Origin: Alphaproteobacteria bacterium
GTDB taxonomy: Bacteria; Pseudomonadota; Alphaproteobacteria; Rhodobacterales; Rhodobacteraceae
NCBI GenBank assembly: GCA_013151335.1
Contig: JAADIJ010000031.1
Span: 1 to 62,208, forward strand
DNA: 62,208 nt
Direction of reading: 5' to 3'
Of this stretch, positions 44,818 to 57,566 are shown one piece after another. A program made the position numbers and the translations under genes. Position 1 is the stretch's first letter. Every line of letters begins with the position of its first letter. The notes beneath the pieces are model-generated. The model did not search any database. It was given only the letters and a program-made list of their open reading frames with translations, and was not told where the DNA came from.

Positions 44818-46156
44818 CCTCGACCAGCAAGCTTGGCACCAGTCGCGATAAATGCGGTCGCGCATCATTAGCAGCCTGCATCGACAACAACATCTCGCGC
44901 AGATTTCCGGCGATGGTACATTCATTAACCGGCCCGGTAATCTCGCCGTTTTCGACCCAAAGCCCCGAAGCTCCGCGCGAATAATCGCCCGTGGTCGGGT
45001 TGATCGACGCGCCAATCATGAAGGTCACGATCAGGCCCGTGCCCATCTCTGCGATCAAGTCAGCGCGATTGCTTGCACCCGGCGTCAGCACCATATTCCC
45101 CGACGAGGGCGATGGTGGCGACGAGGTTCCCCGCGACGCATTCCCCGTGCTGTCCATGCCAAGCTGGCGCCCCGTTGCCAGATCAAGGGTCCAGCCAGTC
45201 AGCACGCCATCTCGCACAATCTCGCGCGCCGAGACCGCCAGCCCCTCGCCATCAAACGGACGCGAGCCCGAGACGCGCGCGCGCAATGGGTCCTCAATTA
45301 GCGACATGCCTTTGGGCAGAACCGCCTTACCAAGTGCATCGCGCAGCCAGCTTGAGCCGCGCACAATCGACGCGCCGTTGATCGCCGCCAGAAAATGGCC
45401 GATCAACGACGAGGAAATCCGTTCGTCAAACAGCACCGGATAAGCCCCAGTAGGCGGTCTTTTCGGCGCAATCCGCGCCACAGCCCGTTCGCCCGCGATT
45501 TGCCCGATCTTGGTGGCGTCAGGTAGATCGCTTTGAAACGTGCGCGACTCGCCGCAGTAATCCTGCTCCATCGACAAGCCTTCGCCAGAGATTGCCGCGC
45601 AAGAGATCGACCGGCCCGTGCGCGCGTAGCCGCCCGAAAATCCATTCGACGTCGCCAAATGCAGCGATTGCGACGAATAGCTGGCCCCGGCCCCCTCAAC
45701 TTGCGCCACACCCTTGACCGCAAGCGCACCAGCCTCCGCCTCCAGCGCGTCGCGTTGCAGCGTGGCAGGGTCAGGCTCGCTCATCGGATCAGCCAACTCC
45801 AGCGCTGCCATGTCCCAACTCTTGGCCAGTTGCTCCGGCGTGGCCAAGCCGATTGACGCATCCTCGGGCGCTTCTTTAGCCATCGCAACCGCACGCTCGG
45901 CCATCTGCCGGATGGTGTCGGGATTGATGTCGGAGGATGAAACGCAAGCTTGCCGCTGCCCGACCAGAACCCTGAGGCCGATATCAATACCCTCCGAGCG
46001 CTCCGCATGTTCCAGCGCGCCGGACAAAACCTCGATTGATTGCGAGCGTTCAGACACCGCCAGCGCATCGCCAGCATCAGCCCCGGCAGCACGCGCCGCC
46101 GCCAACAAGGCCTCGGTCAGATCCGAAAGCGTCGAGTTTCGCTGATTATCCGCCAT
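44804..46156 (-). CDS. pmbA: PmbA/TldE, TldD-partner protease subunit
   Basis: About 450 residues. The PmbA/TldE pattern is seen in SSSDINPDTIRQMAERAVAMAKEAPED and the C-terminal FMIGASINPTTGDYSRGASGLWVENGEI. With TldD it forms a metalloprotease complex that matures small peptides. The start is taken at 46156 (MADNQRNS); ATGs at 46165 and 46174 are possible. tldD is not in the window. Confidence 0.93.
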   Translation of the reverse strand: MADNQRNSTLSDLTEALLAAARAAGADAGDALAVSERSQSIEVLSGALEHAERSEGIDIGLRVLVGQRQACVSSSDINPDTIRQMAERAVAMAKEAPEDASIGLATPEQLAKSWDMAALELADPMSEPDPATLQRDALEAEAGALAVKGVAQVEGAGASYSSQSLHLATSNGFSGGYARTGRSISCAAISGEGLSMEQDYCGESRTFQSDLPDATKIGQIAGERAVARIAPKRPPTGAYPVLFDERISSSLIGHFLAAINGASIVRGSSWLRDALGKAVLPKGMSLIEDPLRARVSGSRPFDGEGLAVSAREIVRDGVLTGWTLDLATGRQLGMDSTGNASRGTSSPPSPSSGNMVLTPGASNRADLIAEMGTGLIVTFMIGASINPTTGDYSRGASGLWVENGEITGPVNECTIAGNLREMLLSMQAANDARPHLSRLVPSLLVEGAGA

Positions 46157-46263
46157 GCCCTGCATCCCTGTCATCAAGTTGATCTGATGGCGGATTAAAA
46201 CACTCGCATGGGCAGGCGCAAGGGCGAGCGGATGATTAGTCGCCCGCCCTGCTCATTTCTTGA

Positions 46264-47781
46264 TCAGCGGATTTTCTGGCCATTGGCCAGAACCGCCCCG
46301 TCAGGTTTGACCTCGATTTTGCTCTCAAACGCGTCCTCGCCAACCGGTCGGGCCAAAACGCCGAGCATGGCGCGCACGCCGGTTGCCGCGTCGCTTGGCA
46401 CCAGACGAATAGCGCTGAGCTTGTCGAGCAGGCCAAGACCGCCGGTCAGGCTGAGGTTCAACTCGCCTGAGGGCAACGGTACTCCACCAATGGTTTTAGG
46501 GTCGGTAAAGTCAAACTTGAACGCACCATCACCCGTCAGCAAAGCGCCCCCGAACGAGGCCAAAAGCTCGTTAACCGTGAACGATACCGGCAACATCGGC
46601 GGCTGGTTGGGGTTGTCAATTGTCGCCAAAGTGGTCGGGTCCATGATGTTGTCAAGAACCCTGACCTTGCCGGTGATATCAAGCGCAACCGACGCCGGAT
46701 CGCGCGGAATGGTCTTGGCTCCGTCAAAAATGGCCCAGAGGAAATCATCCACGCTCAGACCGCGCAAGGCCGCGACAATGTGGAAATCCTGCGGCGTATC
46801 GGATTTCGCCAAAGGAGCGCCAAACGATAATTGCAGCTCGTCAAACCCAAGGCCAACCGTCGGAAACGGAAGCTTGGATGACGAGACCGAAATCGCAACC
46901 CCACGCTCGATAAAATCATAGCTGATCTCGCTGGGAGAGATCAGAAACGCGAAACGACCACCCTCCATCGAGCTGGTGCTGGCGATCTTCTGCCGCTTGT
47001 CCTGAAAGCTGAAATCGGTCGCCATCTTCTCGGCCTCCAGCGCGACCGAGCCCGAGAACCCGGCGGCAATCATCGCCAAGGGATCGTCGCTAATCTTGGC
47101 GTCAGCGGCAAAAGCACTCGTCAGCCGCCCGATCTGGGTCGACAGCGAGAACGCCCCCGGCCCGCCCGGCTCCTTGGCGTCGGCAATCAGGTTGAGGCTC
47201 TGAACACTGCCATCGCTCGAAAAACTGCGACGACCATCCGGCAGGTTTTTCAACGTGCTGACATTGGTATAAGCGCCGGTATCAAGCGAAAAATTCATCG
47301 GAAAATCATTGCCGCGAATGTTAACGCTGGTGAGCTGGATATTAGAGCCATCAGCACTGGTGTCGATCTTCATATCGTCAAACGAGCCGGACACAATCCC
47401 GCTAAACCCCTGAATGTCGGACATAATTTTCGCGGTCAGACGGCTCTCGCCATTGACCAGCAGATCGACGGTAAGGTTGGTTTTTTGCGGGATCTCGAGG
47501 CTCACCGCCCCGTCGCCGGTCTCGACCAGATTAAACGCAAGGCCGCCAATAACAATCCGGCGACCACTTTTGCCAAGATCGCTCGACAGCGTAACGTCAC
47601 TCAGATTGATCGCGCCGCCAGTCGATGTTTCACTGCCGATATCAATCTGATACCCGACCGAAGAGTAAAATCCGATCAGTTGATCACGCAATTGTTGCGC
47701 GGTGATTTCGGCACTGACCGGCAAGGCCATGGACAGCGTTACCGCCCCGATAGAAATTCCTGAACAGAAAATAGATTTCAT
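46264..47781 (-). CDS. DUF2125 secreted protein
   Basis: 505 residues from the ATG at 47781 (AGGAA upstream), with a signal peptide (MKSIFCSGISIGAVTLSMALPVSA). The mature protein is beta-rich with few cysteines, alternating DFSF/ALDITGKV-type segments and repeated Asp/Gly/Ser-rich strands, as in DUF2125 proteins of Rhodobacterales. Probably periplasmic. No biochemical role known. Confidence 0.8.
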   Translation of the reverse strand: MKSIFCSGISIGAVTLSMALPVSAEITAQQLRDQLIGFYSSVGYQIDIGSETSTGGAINLSDVTLSSDLGKSGRRIVIGGLAFNLVETGDGAVSLEIPQKTNLTVDLLVNGESRLTAKIMSDIQGFSGIVSGSFDDMKIDTSADGSNIQLTSVNIRGNDFPMNFSLDTGAYTNVSTLKNLPDGRRSFSSDGSVQSLNLIADAKEPGGPGAFSLSTQIGRLTSAFAADAKISDDPLAMIAAGFSGSVALEAEKMATDFSFQDKRQKIASTSSMEGGRFAFLISPSEISYDFIERGVAISVSSSKLPFPTVGLGFDELQLSFGAPLAKSDTPQDFHIVAALRGLSVDDFLWAIFDGAKTIPRDPASVALDITGKVRVLDNIMDPTTLATIDNPNQPPMLPVSFTVNELLASFGGALLTGDGAFKFDFTDPKTIGGVPLPSGELNLSLTGGLGLLDKLSAIRLVPSDAATGVRAMLGVLARPVGEDAFESKIEVKPDGAVLANGQKIR

Positions 47782-47942
47782 AATATTCCTCACATACAGT
47801 GTTACCGCCCCAAGCATCCCCGCTGTTGAACCATGCGTCAAGTTTTTAGACCGCATTATCTGCCCAAGCGCGGCAATTTGCTTGCAATTCGCCCACGGCT
47901 CGGATTTTGTCGGCCTGTTCACTCCTAACCAAAGAGGCACAA

Positions 47943-49064
47943 ATGGTCTGGTCCGCCGATAAAACCCAAGTCCAAAGCTGGAACGAATGGGATCCCCTGC
48001 GTCACGTCATTGTCGGGCGCGCTGACGATTGCCACATTCCACCGCCAGAGCCAGCCTTAGACGCCAAAGTGCCAGAGGACAGCGACATGCGCGGCCAATG
48101 GGGTCGTCGCCCGCAAGAAACCATCGACCGCGCCAACGAGCTGCTCGACAACTTCGCCGCCATGCTGGCCAAGCGCGGCCTTCGGGTGGATCGCCCAACC
48201 CCGACCGATTTCTCCAAACCGGCCACCACGCCTGATTTTCGCACCGACAGCCAGTTTGGTTGCATGCCGCCGCGCGATGTTTTGCTGACGGTCGGCCACG
48301 AGATACTGGAGGCCACGATGTCCTATCGTTGCCGCTGGTTTGAATATTTGTGCTATCGCCCGTTGATGCAGCAATATTGGGAGGAGGACCAAAGTTTTCG
48401 CCACGAGGCCGCGCCAAAACCTCGCCTGACCGACCGCGATTATCACCCTGATTACCTCTCCGACAAAATCGGCGTCGAAAAACGCCTGAAATGGGCCGAG
48501 GAGAAGTTTTTCGTCACCACCGAGGAAGAGCCGCTGTTTGATGCCGCCGACATCCTGCGCATGGGCCGCGATCTGGTGGTGCAGCAAGGTTTTACCACCA
48601 ATCTCAAAGGGATCGAGTGGCTGCGCCGTCACTTTCCCGACCACCGAGTTCATGCGGTCAACTTCCCCGGCGACCCTTACCCGATCCACATCGACGCGAC
48701 CTTCACGCCGATCAAACCGGGCCTGATCCTTAACAATCCACACCGCCGTTTACCCCCCGAGCAGCGCGCAATGTTCGAGCGTAACGACTGGCAAATTGTC
48801 GACAGCGCGCAACCCGCACATAACGCGCCCCCGCCGCTTTGCTACTCCTCCACTTGGCTGTCGATGAACGTGCTGGTGCTCGATCCTAAAACCGTCTGCG
48901 TCGAGGCCTCCGAAGTCTGGCAAGCCGAGCAATTGGACAAGCTCGGCATGAACGTCATTCCGGTTGAACTGCGCGACGCCTATGCGTTTGGCGGAGGGTT
49001 GCATTGCTGCACCGCCGACGTTTACCGCGAAGGCGACTGCCAGGATTATTTTCCCAACCAATGA
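47943..49064 (+). CDS. glycine amidinotransferase-family protein
   Basis: 373 residues from the ATG at 47943 (AGAGG upstream). Amidinotransferase features: NEWDPLRHVIVGRAD at the N-terminus, Asp in DAADILRMGRD (about 200), His in YPIHIDATF (about 255), and the catalytic Cys in GGGLHCCTADVYREG near the end. It transfers an amidino group from arginine, perhaps to glycine or an amino-sugar precursor. The acceptor is unknown. An SDR follows after 14 bases. Confidence 0.85.
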   Translation: MVWSADKTQVQSWNEWDPLRHVIVGRADDCHIPPPEPALDAKVPEDSDMRGQWGRRPQETIDRANELLDNFAAMLAKRGLRVDRPTPTDFSKPATTPDFRTDSQFGCMPPRDVLLTVGHEILEATMSYRCRWFEYLCYRPLMQQYWEEDQSFRHEAAPKPRLTDRDYHPDYLSDKIGVEKRLKWAEEKFFVTTEEEPLFDAADILRMGRDLVVQQGFTTNLKGIEWLRRHFPDHRVHAVNFPGDPYPIHIDATFTPIKPGLILNNPHRRLPPEQRAMFERNDWQIVDSAQPAHNAPPPLCYSSTWLSMNVLVLDPKTVCVEASEVWQAEQLDKLGMNVIPVELRDAYAFGGGLHCCTADVYREGDCQDYFPNQ

Positions 49065-49078
49065 ATAAGGCGAGCTAA

Positions 49079-49828
49079 ATGACCAAGCTAAAAGGCAAAA
49101 CCGTCCTGATCACCGGCGCGTCACGCGGCATAGGCGAGGCCGCCGCTCGCGAGTTCGCCGCCGTCGGAGCCAACGTCGCACTGATCGCCCGAACTGCCAC
49201 AGATATCGAGCGTATCGCTGCCGAGATCGGCCCCCACGCGCTGGCCATCCCCTGCGACGTCAGCAATCGAGCATCGGTTGAGGCCGCCGTGGCCAAAACG
49301 GTACAAACCTTCGGCGGGCTTGATATTCTCGTCAATAACGCCGGCCTGATCGAGCCGATTGGCCTGATCGCCCAGATCGACCCTGACGCGTGGGCGCGGG
49401 TGATCGACGTCAATATCAACGGCGTGTTTTACGGCATCAAGGCGGCTCTTCCACATATGCGCAAAGGCGGCACCATCCTGACCATCGGCTCTGGCGCGGG
49501 AACCTCGGCGCTTGAAGGCTGGAGCCACTATTGCGCCTCCAAAGCCGCCGTTCACCACCTCAATTCATGCCTCCATCACGAGCTTGGCCCCAAAGGCATC
49601 CGCGCGATTGTCCTCTCGCCGGGAACCGTGGCCACGAAAATGCAGGCCGATATCAAGGCGTCGGGCATCAACCCCGTGGCGCAAATGGCGTGGGAGGATC
49701 ACATCCCGCCCGAGTGGCCCGCCCGCGCTCTGGTCTGGCTGTGCAGTGCTGACGCCGACGATCAACTCGGCCAAGTGGTCTCGCTAAGAGACGAGGATAT
49801 CCGCCGCCGCGTCGGCCTGATCGCGTGA
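49079..49828 (+). CDS. short-chain dehydrogenase/reductase
   Basis: 249 residues. NAD(P)-binding TGASRGIG (about 12-19), NNAG (about 87-90), Ser in TIGSGAG and the YCASK active site (about 155). It oxidises or reduces an unknown alcohol or ketone. It overlaps the enoyl-CoA hydratase gene by 4 bases (GTGA), so the two are co-translated. Confidence 0.92.
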   Translation: MTKLKGKTVLITGASRGIGEAAAREFAAVGANVALIARTATDIERIAAEIGPHALAIPCDVSNRASVEAAVAKTVQTFGGLDILVNNAGLIEPIGLIAQIDPDAWARVIDVNINGVFYGIKAALPHMRKGGTILTIGSGAGTSALEGWSHYCASKAAVHHLNSCLHHELGPKGIRAIVLSPGTVATKMQADIKASGINPVAQMAWEDHIPPEWPARALVWLCSADADDQLGQVVSLRDEDIRRRVGLIA

Positions 49829-50541
49829 TCGACCTGCACCAAAACGGCGCGCGCTGGACCGTCACGCTGGATCGCGCCGACAAAGCCAACGCGCTGAACG
49901 TGGCGATGCTAACGCGGCTCGACGAGATTTTTGCATCGGCTCAACAAGACCGCGATCTGCGCCTGCTGGTCGTCACCGGCGCTGGCAATCGAGTGTTTTG
50001 CGCCGGTGCCGATTTGACGCAAACCAAAGGCGACGCACCAATCACCACCCACCCGATCTGGGAGAGTGTTTCAGCGCGACTGGCAAATCTGCCCTGCCTG
50101 ACCATCGCCGCCCTGAACGGCACACTCGCAGGCGGTGGCTTTGGTCTCGCACTGGCCTGTGATCTGCGCGTGGCCGTACCAAACGCCAGCTTCTTTTATC
50201 CAGTTCTTGCCAACGGATTTTTGCCCCAACCCTCGGATGTTAAGCGCCTGATCGCTCTGATTGGCCCGTCAAAAACCAAACTGATCTTGCTGGCAGGACA
50301 AAAGCTTGGTGCAAACGAGGCACTAAAGATCGGCCTGATCGACCGCATCGCTGAGCCTGACGAGTTACCGCAAATGATTGACGATCTATCCCGCGCCGCG
50401 ATGAATTCAGGCGATGCCGTGCTAACCTCCATCAAGCGGATGACCCGCAGTGAGTTCAGCCAACAGATGTTGCAAGATTGCCAAGATGCCGTTTACCGCG
50501 TTGATCTTGATGCGCTCGTTCGCTTGCGACAAAGCTCTTAA
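49825..50541 (+). CDS. enoyl-CoA hydratase/isomerase family protein
   Basis: 238 residues starting at GTG 49825. Crotonase-fold motifs: VTGAGNRVFCAGADL (oxyanion hole, about 50-64) and LNGTLAGGGFGLALACDLRVA (about 93-113). The usual catalytic Glu pair is not obvious, so it could be a hydratase or an isomerase. It lies next to an SDR, which suggests a small CoA-ester pathway. Confidence 0.88.
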   Translation: MIDLHQNGARWTVTLDRADKANALNVAMLTRLDEIFASAQQDRDLRLLVVTGAGNRVFCAGADLTQTKGDAPITTHPIWESVSARLANLPCLTIAALNGTLAGGGFGLALACDLRVAVPNASFFYPVLANGFLPQPSDVKRLIALIGPSKTKLILLAGQKLGANEALKIGLIDRIAEPDELPQMIDDLSRAAMNSGDAVLTSIKRMTRSEFSQQMLQDCQDAVYRVDLDALVRLRQSS

Positions 50542-50611
50542 TGTATCACATTAAGATAGATATGTAACATACCGTAATTATTAGTGTTATGTGCCTAGCT
50601 CATGTAAAACT

Positions 50612-52099
50612 TCAAGACCCTATTGGCCCCAAAGTTCGACCAACCGCATCCTTCCAACCCGCGTAAGAAGAGGCGCGCCGCCCATCCTCCATCTGCGGCT
50701 CAAACCGTCGCTCCAGCGCCCATTTTCTTGCAAACTCGTCAGGAGACGGGCATAATCCTACCGCCAGTCCGGCAAGATATGCCGCCCCCAAAGCGGTGGT
50801 TTCGGTGACCAAAGGGCGATCAACCGGGGCGGCAAGCTGGTCGGCAATTGCCTGCATGGTCCAGTCGCTTGCCGCCATTCCGCCATCGACCCGCAACACC
50901 GTATCGGTAGCTGCTGACCAGTCGGCGCGCATGGCCTCGATCAGATCGCGGGTTTGAAATGCCACGCTCTCCAAAGCCGCGCGGGCCAGTTCTTTGGGGC
51001 CGGTTCCTCGCGTCAAACCGTAAATCGCCCCGCGACATTGCGCATCCCAATAGGGCGCGCCAAGGCCGGTAAAGGCGGGCACGAGATAGACCGATTGCTC
51101 GGGATCGGCGCTCTCTGCCAGCGCCTGCGTTTGGGCGGCATCGTCGATAATTCCCAGCCCGTCGCGCAGCCATTGCACCGCCGAACCCGCGACGAAGATC
51201 GAGCCTTCCAGCGCGTAAGTCGCCTCGCCGTCGATCTGATAGGCGATGGTGGTCAGCAGTTTGTTGCGCGAGTTCACCCGTTCTGAGCCAGTGTTCAAAA
51301 GCGCGAAACAGCCGGTTCCATAGGTCGCCTTCATCATCCCCGACACGAAACACGCCTGCCCAACCGTCGCCGCCTGCTGATCGCCCGCGACGCCCCTGAT
51401 CGGGATTGAACGGCCAAACAAGGCGGCGTCCGTATGACCAAAATCGGCAGAGCAATCGCGAACCTCGGGCAGCATGGCGCGCGGGATATTAAAGAGGCAA
51501 AGCAGGTCATCATCCCAGCAACCGTCGCTGATATTATAAAGCATCGTGCGCGACGCGTTGGTCGCATCGGTCGCGTGAACCTGCCCGGCGGTAAGCCTCC
51601 AGATCAAAAAACTGTCAATCGTTCCAAACAAAAGCTCACTGGCCAAGGCCTTGCTGCGAGCGCCTTCGACATGGTCTAAAATCCAGCCAAGCTTGGTTGC
51701 AGAGAAATATGGGTCGAGCACCAATCCGGTCTTTTGCGTCACCATCGTCTCATGGCCATCGGCCTTCAAGCGGTCGCAAATCTCGGCAGTGCGCCGATCC
51801 TGCCAGACGATTGCCGGGCAAATGGGCGCACCTGTTTTGCGGCTCCAAACCACCACGGTTTCGCGCTGGTTAGTGATGCCAATCGCCGCGACGGACGCGG
51901 GATCAACCCCGCTCAGAGCGGTCTTGCAGGTCGCAATCACGCTCGCCCAAATTTCGTCTGCGTCATGCTCAACCCAGCCTGAACGGGGGAAATTCTGCTG
52001 AAATTCTTGCTGCCCGGTCGCAAGCGGGCGCAATGCTTGGTCAAACAGGATCGTGCGGCTAGATGTTGTTCCCTGATCTATCGCCAGTAGTTTTCCCAT
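50612..52099 (-). CDS. glpK: glycerol kinase
   Basis: 495 residues from the ATG at 52099 ([20 protein letters not shown]). FGGY features: [10 protein letters not shown] (about 100), [16 protein letters not shown] and the C-terminal [19 protein letters not shown]. It phosphorylates glycerol for entry into glycolysis or lipids. No glpF or glpD is adjacent. It diverges from the alcohol dehydrogenase gene. Confidence 0.96.
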   Translation of the reverse strand: MGKLLAIDQGTTSSRTILFDQALRPLATGQQEFQQNFPRSGWVEHDADEIWASVIATCKTALSGVDPASVAAIGITNQRETVVVWSRKTGAPICPAIVWQDRRTAEICDRLKADGHETMVTQKTGLVLDPYFSATKLGWILDHVEGARSKALASELLFGTIDSFLIWRLTAGQVHATDATNASRTMLYNISDGCWDDDLLCLFNIPRAMLPEVRDCSADFGHTDAALFGRSIPIRGVAGDQQAATVGQACFVSGMMKATYGTGCFALLNTGSERVNSRNKLLTTIAYQIDGEATYALEGSIFVAGSAVQWLRDGLGIIDDAAQTQALAESADPEQSVYLVPAFTGLGAPYWDAQCRGAIYGLTRGTGPKELARAALESVAFQTRDLIEAMRADWSAATDTVLRVDGGMAASDWTMQAIADQLAAPVDRPLVTETTALGAAYLAGLAVGLCPSPDEFARKWALERRFEPQMEDGRRASSYAGWKDAVGRTLGPIGS

Positions 52100-52223
52100 A
52101 ACCTCGCCCCTCTCGTTTCGGTGAAATGAGATTACGCAATCAGCCCCTAACATCAACGTCAAAACGCAAAACTGGCCGATTGCATCGCTCGCGCAAATCT
52201 ATCACTGTGCCAATGAGCCGTTT

Positions 52224-52258
52224 ACGATTTTGGGCACGATTTTGGGCACGATTTGGGA
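52224..52258. repeat. three near-perfect copies of a 12-bp tandem repeat upstream of the alcohol dehydrogenase
   Basis: ACGATTTTGGGC at 52224-52235 and 52236-52247, then an 11-base copy with one T lost at 52248-52258. The third copy merges into the ribosome site (GGGAGA) of the ATG at 52268. It may space or regulate the promoter or leader, or may be neutral slippage. Confidence 0.8.
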
Positions 52259-52267
52259 GAGTTAATC

Positions 52268-53380
52268 ATGCGAACACGCGCCGCAGTAGCGTTTGAAGCG
52301 GGCAAGCCGCTGGAGGTGATCGAGGTCAATCTTGACGCTCCGCGCGCTGGCGAGGTTCTGGTCGAGATCAAGGCGACCGGCATTTGCCACACCGATGCCT
52401 TTACCCTGTCAGGGGCCGATCCCGAGGGGCTGTTTCCGGCGATCCTTGGCCATGAAGGGGCTGGCGTTGTGTTGGAGGTCGGCCCCAATGTCACCAGCCT
52501 CAAGCCCGGCGATCATGTGATCCCGCTTTACACGCCGGAATGTCGTGAATGCGAGTATTGTCTCAACCCCAAAACTAACCTCTGCCAGTCGATCAGATCG
52601 ACCCAAGGTCGGGGCTTGATGCCGGATGGCACCTCGCGGTTCTCGCTGTTGGATGGCACGCCGATCCTGCATTATATGGGCTGCTCGACTTTCGCCAATC
52701 ACACGGTGTTGCCGGAAATCGCGCTGGCCAAGGTGCGCTCTGACGCGCCGTTTAACAAAATTTGCTATATCGGCTGCGGGGTGACCACGGGGATTGGTGC
52801 GGTTTTGAACACCGCTAAGGTCGAGCAAGGCTCCACCGCGATCGTGTTTGGCCTTGGCGGGATTGGCCTGAATGTGGTGCAAGGGCTGCGACTGGCTGGC
52901 GCCGACCAGATCGTTGGCGTGGATATGAACCCCGCCAAGATCGAGATGGCCACGCGGTTTGGTATGACCGATTTCGTCAATCCAAACGACGTGAAAGGCG
53001 ATCTTGTGGGCCATCTGGTCGAGCTGACCGGCGGTGGTGGCGATTATACCTTTGACGCCACCGGCAATGTCAGCGCTATGCGAACCGCGCTTGAGGCGGC
53101 GCATAAAGGGTGGGGCGAGAGCGTGATAATCGGCGTGGCTCCGGCCGGGGCCGAGATCTCGACGCGACCGTTTCAACTGGTCACCGGGCGGGTCTGGCGT
53201 GGCACGGCTTTTGGCGGTGCGCGCGGTCGCACTGACGTTCCCAAAATCGTTGACTGGTATATGCAGGGCAAGATCGAGATTGATCCGATGATCACGCATA
53301 AGCTGTCGCTTGACGATATAAACAAGGGGTTTGACTTGATGCATGAGGGCAAGAGCATCCGCGCTGTGGTCGAGTATTGA
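52268..53380 (+). CDS. class III alcohol dehydrogenase (S-(hydroxymethyl)glutathione dehydrogenase)
   Basis: 370 residues from the ATG at 52268. Catalytic zinc residues in [12 protein letters not shown] and GHEGAG, and structural zinc cysteines in [15 protein letters not shown] (about 92-106). The NAD site is [14 protein letters not shown]. Family members oxidise the formaldehyde-glutathione adduct. No S-formylglutathione hydrolase gene is adjacent. A DUF188 gene overlaps its stop. Confidence 0.93.
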   Translation: MRTRAAVAFEAGKPLEVIEVNLDAPRAGEVLVEIKATGICHTDAFTLSGADPEGLFPAILGHEGAGVVLEVGPNVTSLKPGDHVIPLYTPECRECEYCLNPKTNLCQSIRSTQGRGLMPDGTSRFSLLDGTPILHYMGCSTFANHTVLPEIALAKVRSDAPFNKICYIGCGVTTGIGAVLNTAKVEQGSTAIVFGLGGIGLNVVQGLRLAGADQIVGVDMNPAKIEMATRFGMTDFVNPNDVKGDLVGHLVELTGGGGDYTFDATGNVSAMRTALEAAHKGWGESVIIGVAPAGAEISTRPFQLVTGRVWRGTAFGGARGRTDVPKIVDWYMQGKIEIDPMITHKLSLDDINKGFDLMHEGKSIRAVVEY

Positions 53381-53874
53381 ACAGGGTGGCACAGTCAAAA
53401 CCTGAGGTCGGGACCGCGCGGCGGACGGTGATTTACATCGACGCCGATGCTTGTCCGGTCAAATCCGAGGCGCTGAAAGTAGCTGAGCGGCACAAGCTTG
53501 ACGTCAAGATTGTCTCTAACGGTGGCATCCGTCCCAATCCCCATCCGCTGGTGGAGACCGTGGTTGTGGCGGACGGTCCTGACGTGGCCGACATGTGGAT
53601 TGCCGAGCGTTGCGGGCCGGGCGATATCGTGGTCACGGGGGATATCCCGCTGGCCGCCAAATGTCTGGAGGCCGGGGCCGCCGCTATTCGCCATAATGGC
53701 GAGGTTTTCACGCTGGCGAATATCGGTAATCTGCTGGCCACGCGCGATCTGATGACTGATCTTCGCGCCGCCGACCCGTTTCGCCAAGGCGGTGGTAAGC
53801 CGTTCTCCAAGGCTGATCGTTCGCGGTTTTTAGAGCGGTTAGAGCATCTTATTCGCCAATCACTCAAGGTCTGA
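53377..53874 (+). CDS. DUF188 (YaiI/YqxD) family protein
   Basis: Up to 165 residues. [19 protein letters not shown] is the family signature and [10 protein letters not shown] the C-terminal helix. The start is uncertain: TTG at 53377 overlaps the dehydrogenase stop (TTGA), while GTG at 53386 or 53428 would match the shorter usual N-terminus. Family function is not established; an RNA- or nuclease-like PIN-type role has been suggested. Confidence 0.85.
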   Translation: MNRVAQSKPEVGTARRTVIYIDADACPVKSEALKVAERHKLDVKIVSNGGIRPNPHPLVETVVVADGPDVADMWIAERCGPGDIVVTGDIPLAAKCLEAGAAAIRHNGEVFTLANIGNLLATRDLMTDLRAADPFRQGGGKPFSKADRSRFLERLEHLIRQSLKV

Positions 53875-53877
53875 AAC

Positions 53878-54744
53878 ATGCAAATCACCGCAAATGGCAT
53901 CCAGCTTGAATACGAGGAATACGGGGCCAAAGACGCGCCTGTGATCATTTTGATCCGCGGGCTTGGCACCCAACTGGTGCATTGGCCGCGCCTGTTTATC
54001 GACGGTCTGGTGGCGCTGGGGTTGCGAACCATTGTCTTTGATAATCGCGATGCGGGGCTGTCGCAGAAATTTGACGGAGTGGGGGCGGCGCGCGAAATTC
54101 GCGCTATTCTCAAGTCAGGCGGCCAGCCCGAGCCTGCCTATAGCCTTGACGATATGGCGTTGGACACGGTCGGATTGATGGATGCGTTGTCGATCAAACG
54201 CGCGCATGTTTTCGGCATTTCCATGGGCGGGGCGATCACCCAGTTGTTGGCGATTAACCACGCGGATAGGCTTTTGAGCGCGACAATGGTGATGACCGCC
54301 GCGCATTTGGGAGGGGCAGGATTGCTTGAATATCTGCTCCTGCCGCCGCAAACTTGCGAGCAGGCGCAGGAAAACTGGGTTCAGGGGCATCGCGATTGGG
54401 GCAGTCCGGGGTTTCCCATCAGCGAGGAGGCCCTGCGAGCAGAGGCGGCCCTTGCGTGGGAGCGATACCCCGATGCAGACGGCTCAAACCGTCAGGCGAT
54501 TGCGACACTTGCCGCGCCTGATCGCCGCGAGGCGCTGAAAAATGTGGCGCTGGATTGCATGGTGATTCACGGCGCGGTCGACACGCTTATTCCCGTTGAT
54601 AAAGGGCGCAAAATCGCAGCGTTGATCCCGAATGCACGGCTTCATCTGATCGAGGGCATGGGGCATGTCATCACGCCGTTACTTAGCCCGATTATCGTTC
54701 AGATGGTGGGTGATTTCATCGGGTCGCGGCGCACCTCGGACTAA
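53878..54744 (+). CDS. alpha/beta hydrolase
   Basis: 288 residues. Nucleophile elbow GISMGGA (Ser about 109), oxyanion region IRGLGTQ, late acid in GAVDTLIPVDKG (about 240) and His in EGMGHVI (about 262). Substrate unknown. It follows the DUF188 gene after 3 bases, so the dehydrogenase, DUF188 and hydrolase genes form an operon. Confidence 0.9.
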   Translation: MQITANGIQLEYEEYGAKDAPVIILIRGLGTQLVHWPRLFIDGLVALGLRTIVFDNRDAGLSQKFDGVGAAREIRAILKSGGQPEPAYSLDDMALDTVGLMDALSIKRAHVFGISMGGAITQLLAINHADRLLSATMVMTAAHLGGAGLLEYLLLPPQTCEQAQENWVQGHRDWGSPGFPISEEALRAEAALAWERYPDADGSNRQAIATLAAPDRREALKNVALDCMVIHGAVDTLIPVDKGRKIAALIPNARLHLIEGMGHVITPLLSPIIVQMVGDFIGSRRTSD

Positions 54745-54826
54745 GCGCTCTGGCCTCATGGATTTAATGTTCATATCACAAGAGACATCTCTCAAAGCAA
54801 GAATTTGGTCCTTTCAATACAGCCCC

Positions 54827-54846
54827 GCCCGACGGATACGTCGGGC
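54827..54846. other. 8-bp perfect hairpin in the convergent gap
   Basis: GCCCGACG and CGTCGGGC flank a GATA loop. It lies between the hydrolase and gyrB stops (gap 54745-55059) and touches the left end of repeat copy B. No T-run follows, so it could be a weak terminator or part of the repeat. Beyond these two elements the gap shows nothing. Confidence 0.55.
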
Positions 54847-54847
54847 C

Positions 54848-54968
54848 GCGCCGGACCTTCCCCCCGGGGAGGCGCGATGCAACGGTAGCAAAAATTGTGA
54901 AGTATCAACGGGTTGCAAAGCCATTTCATCCATCAAACGCAGGAATGCGCCACCCCAAGGTCCGGCGC
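54848..54968. repeat. interspersed 121-bp repeat, copy B, with terminal inverted repeats
   Basis: The ends carry perfect 12-base inverted repeats, GCGCCGGACCTT (54848-54859) and AAGGTCCGGCGC (54957-54968). Inner blocks match copy A at 36389-36509 (about 35 of 39 bases on the left, 16 of 16 on the right, same spacing). No reading frame is apparent. Both copies lie in convergent gaps. It resembles a miniature inverted-repeat element or a structured intergenic repeat. Confidence 0.7.
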
Positions 54969-55059
54969 AACCCTTGTTTTCTTCAACAGAGGTTGCTGAG
55001 GCTGACTTATCTGATGAACTTCCGACTAAGCGGACCAGGACCTGTCCGCATGTCGCGCG

Positions 55060-57501
<2,442 letters not shown>

Positions 57502-57566
57502 CTAGATATAAGGGTTTTTGCGGCCATTGTCACGTCAGAGACACAATATTTTGCGGTTTGGGGTCT

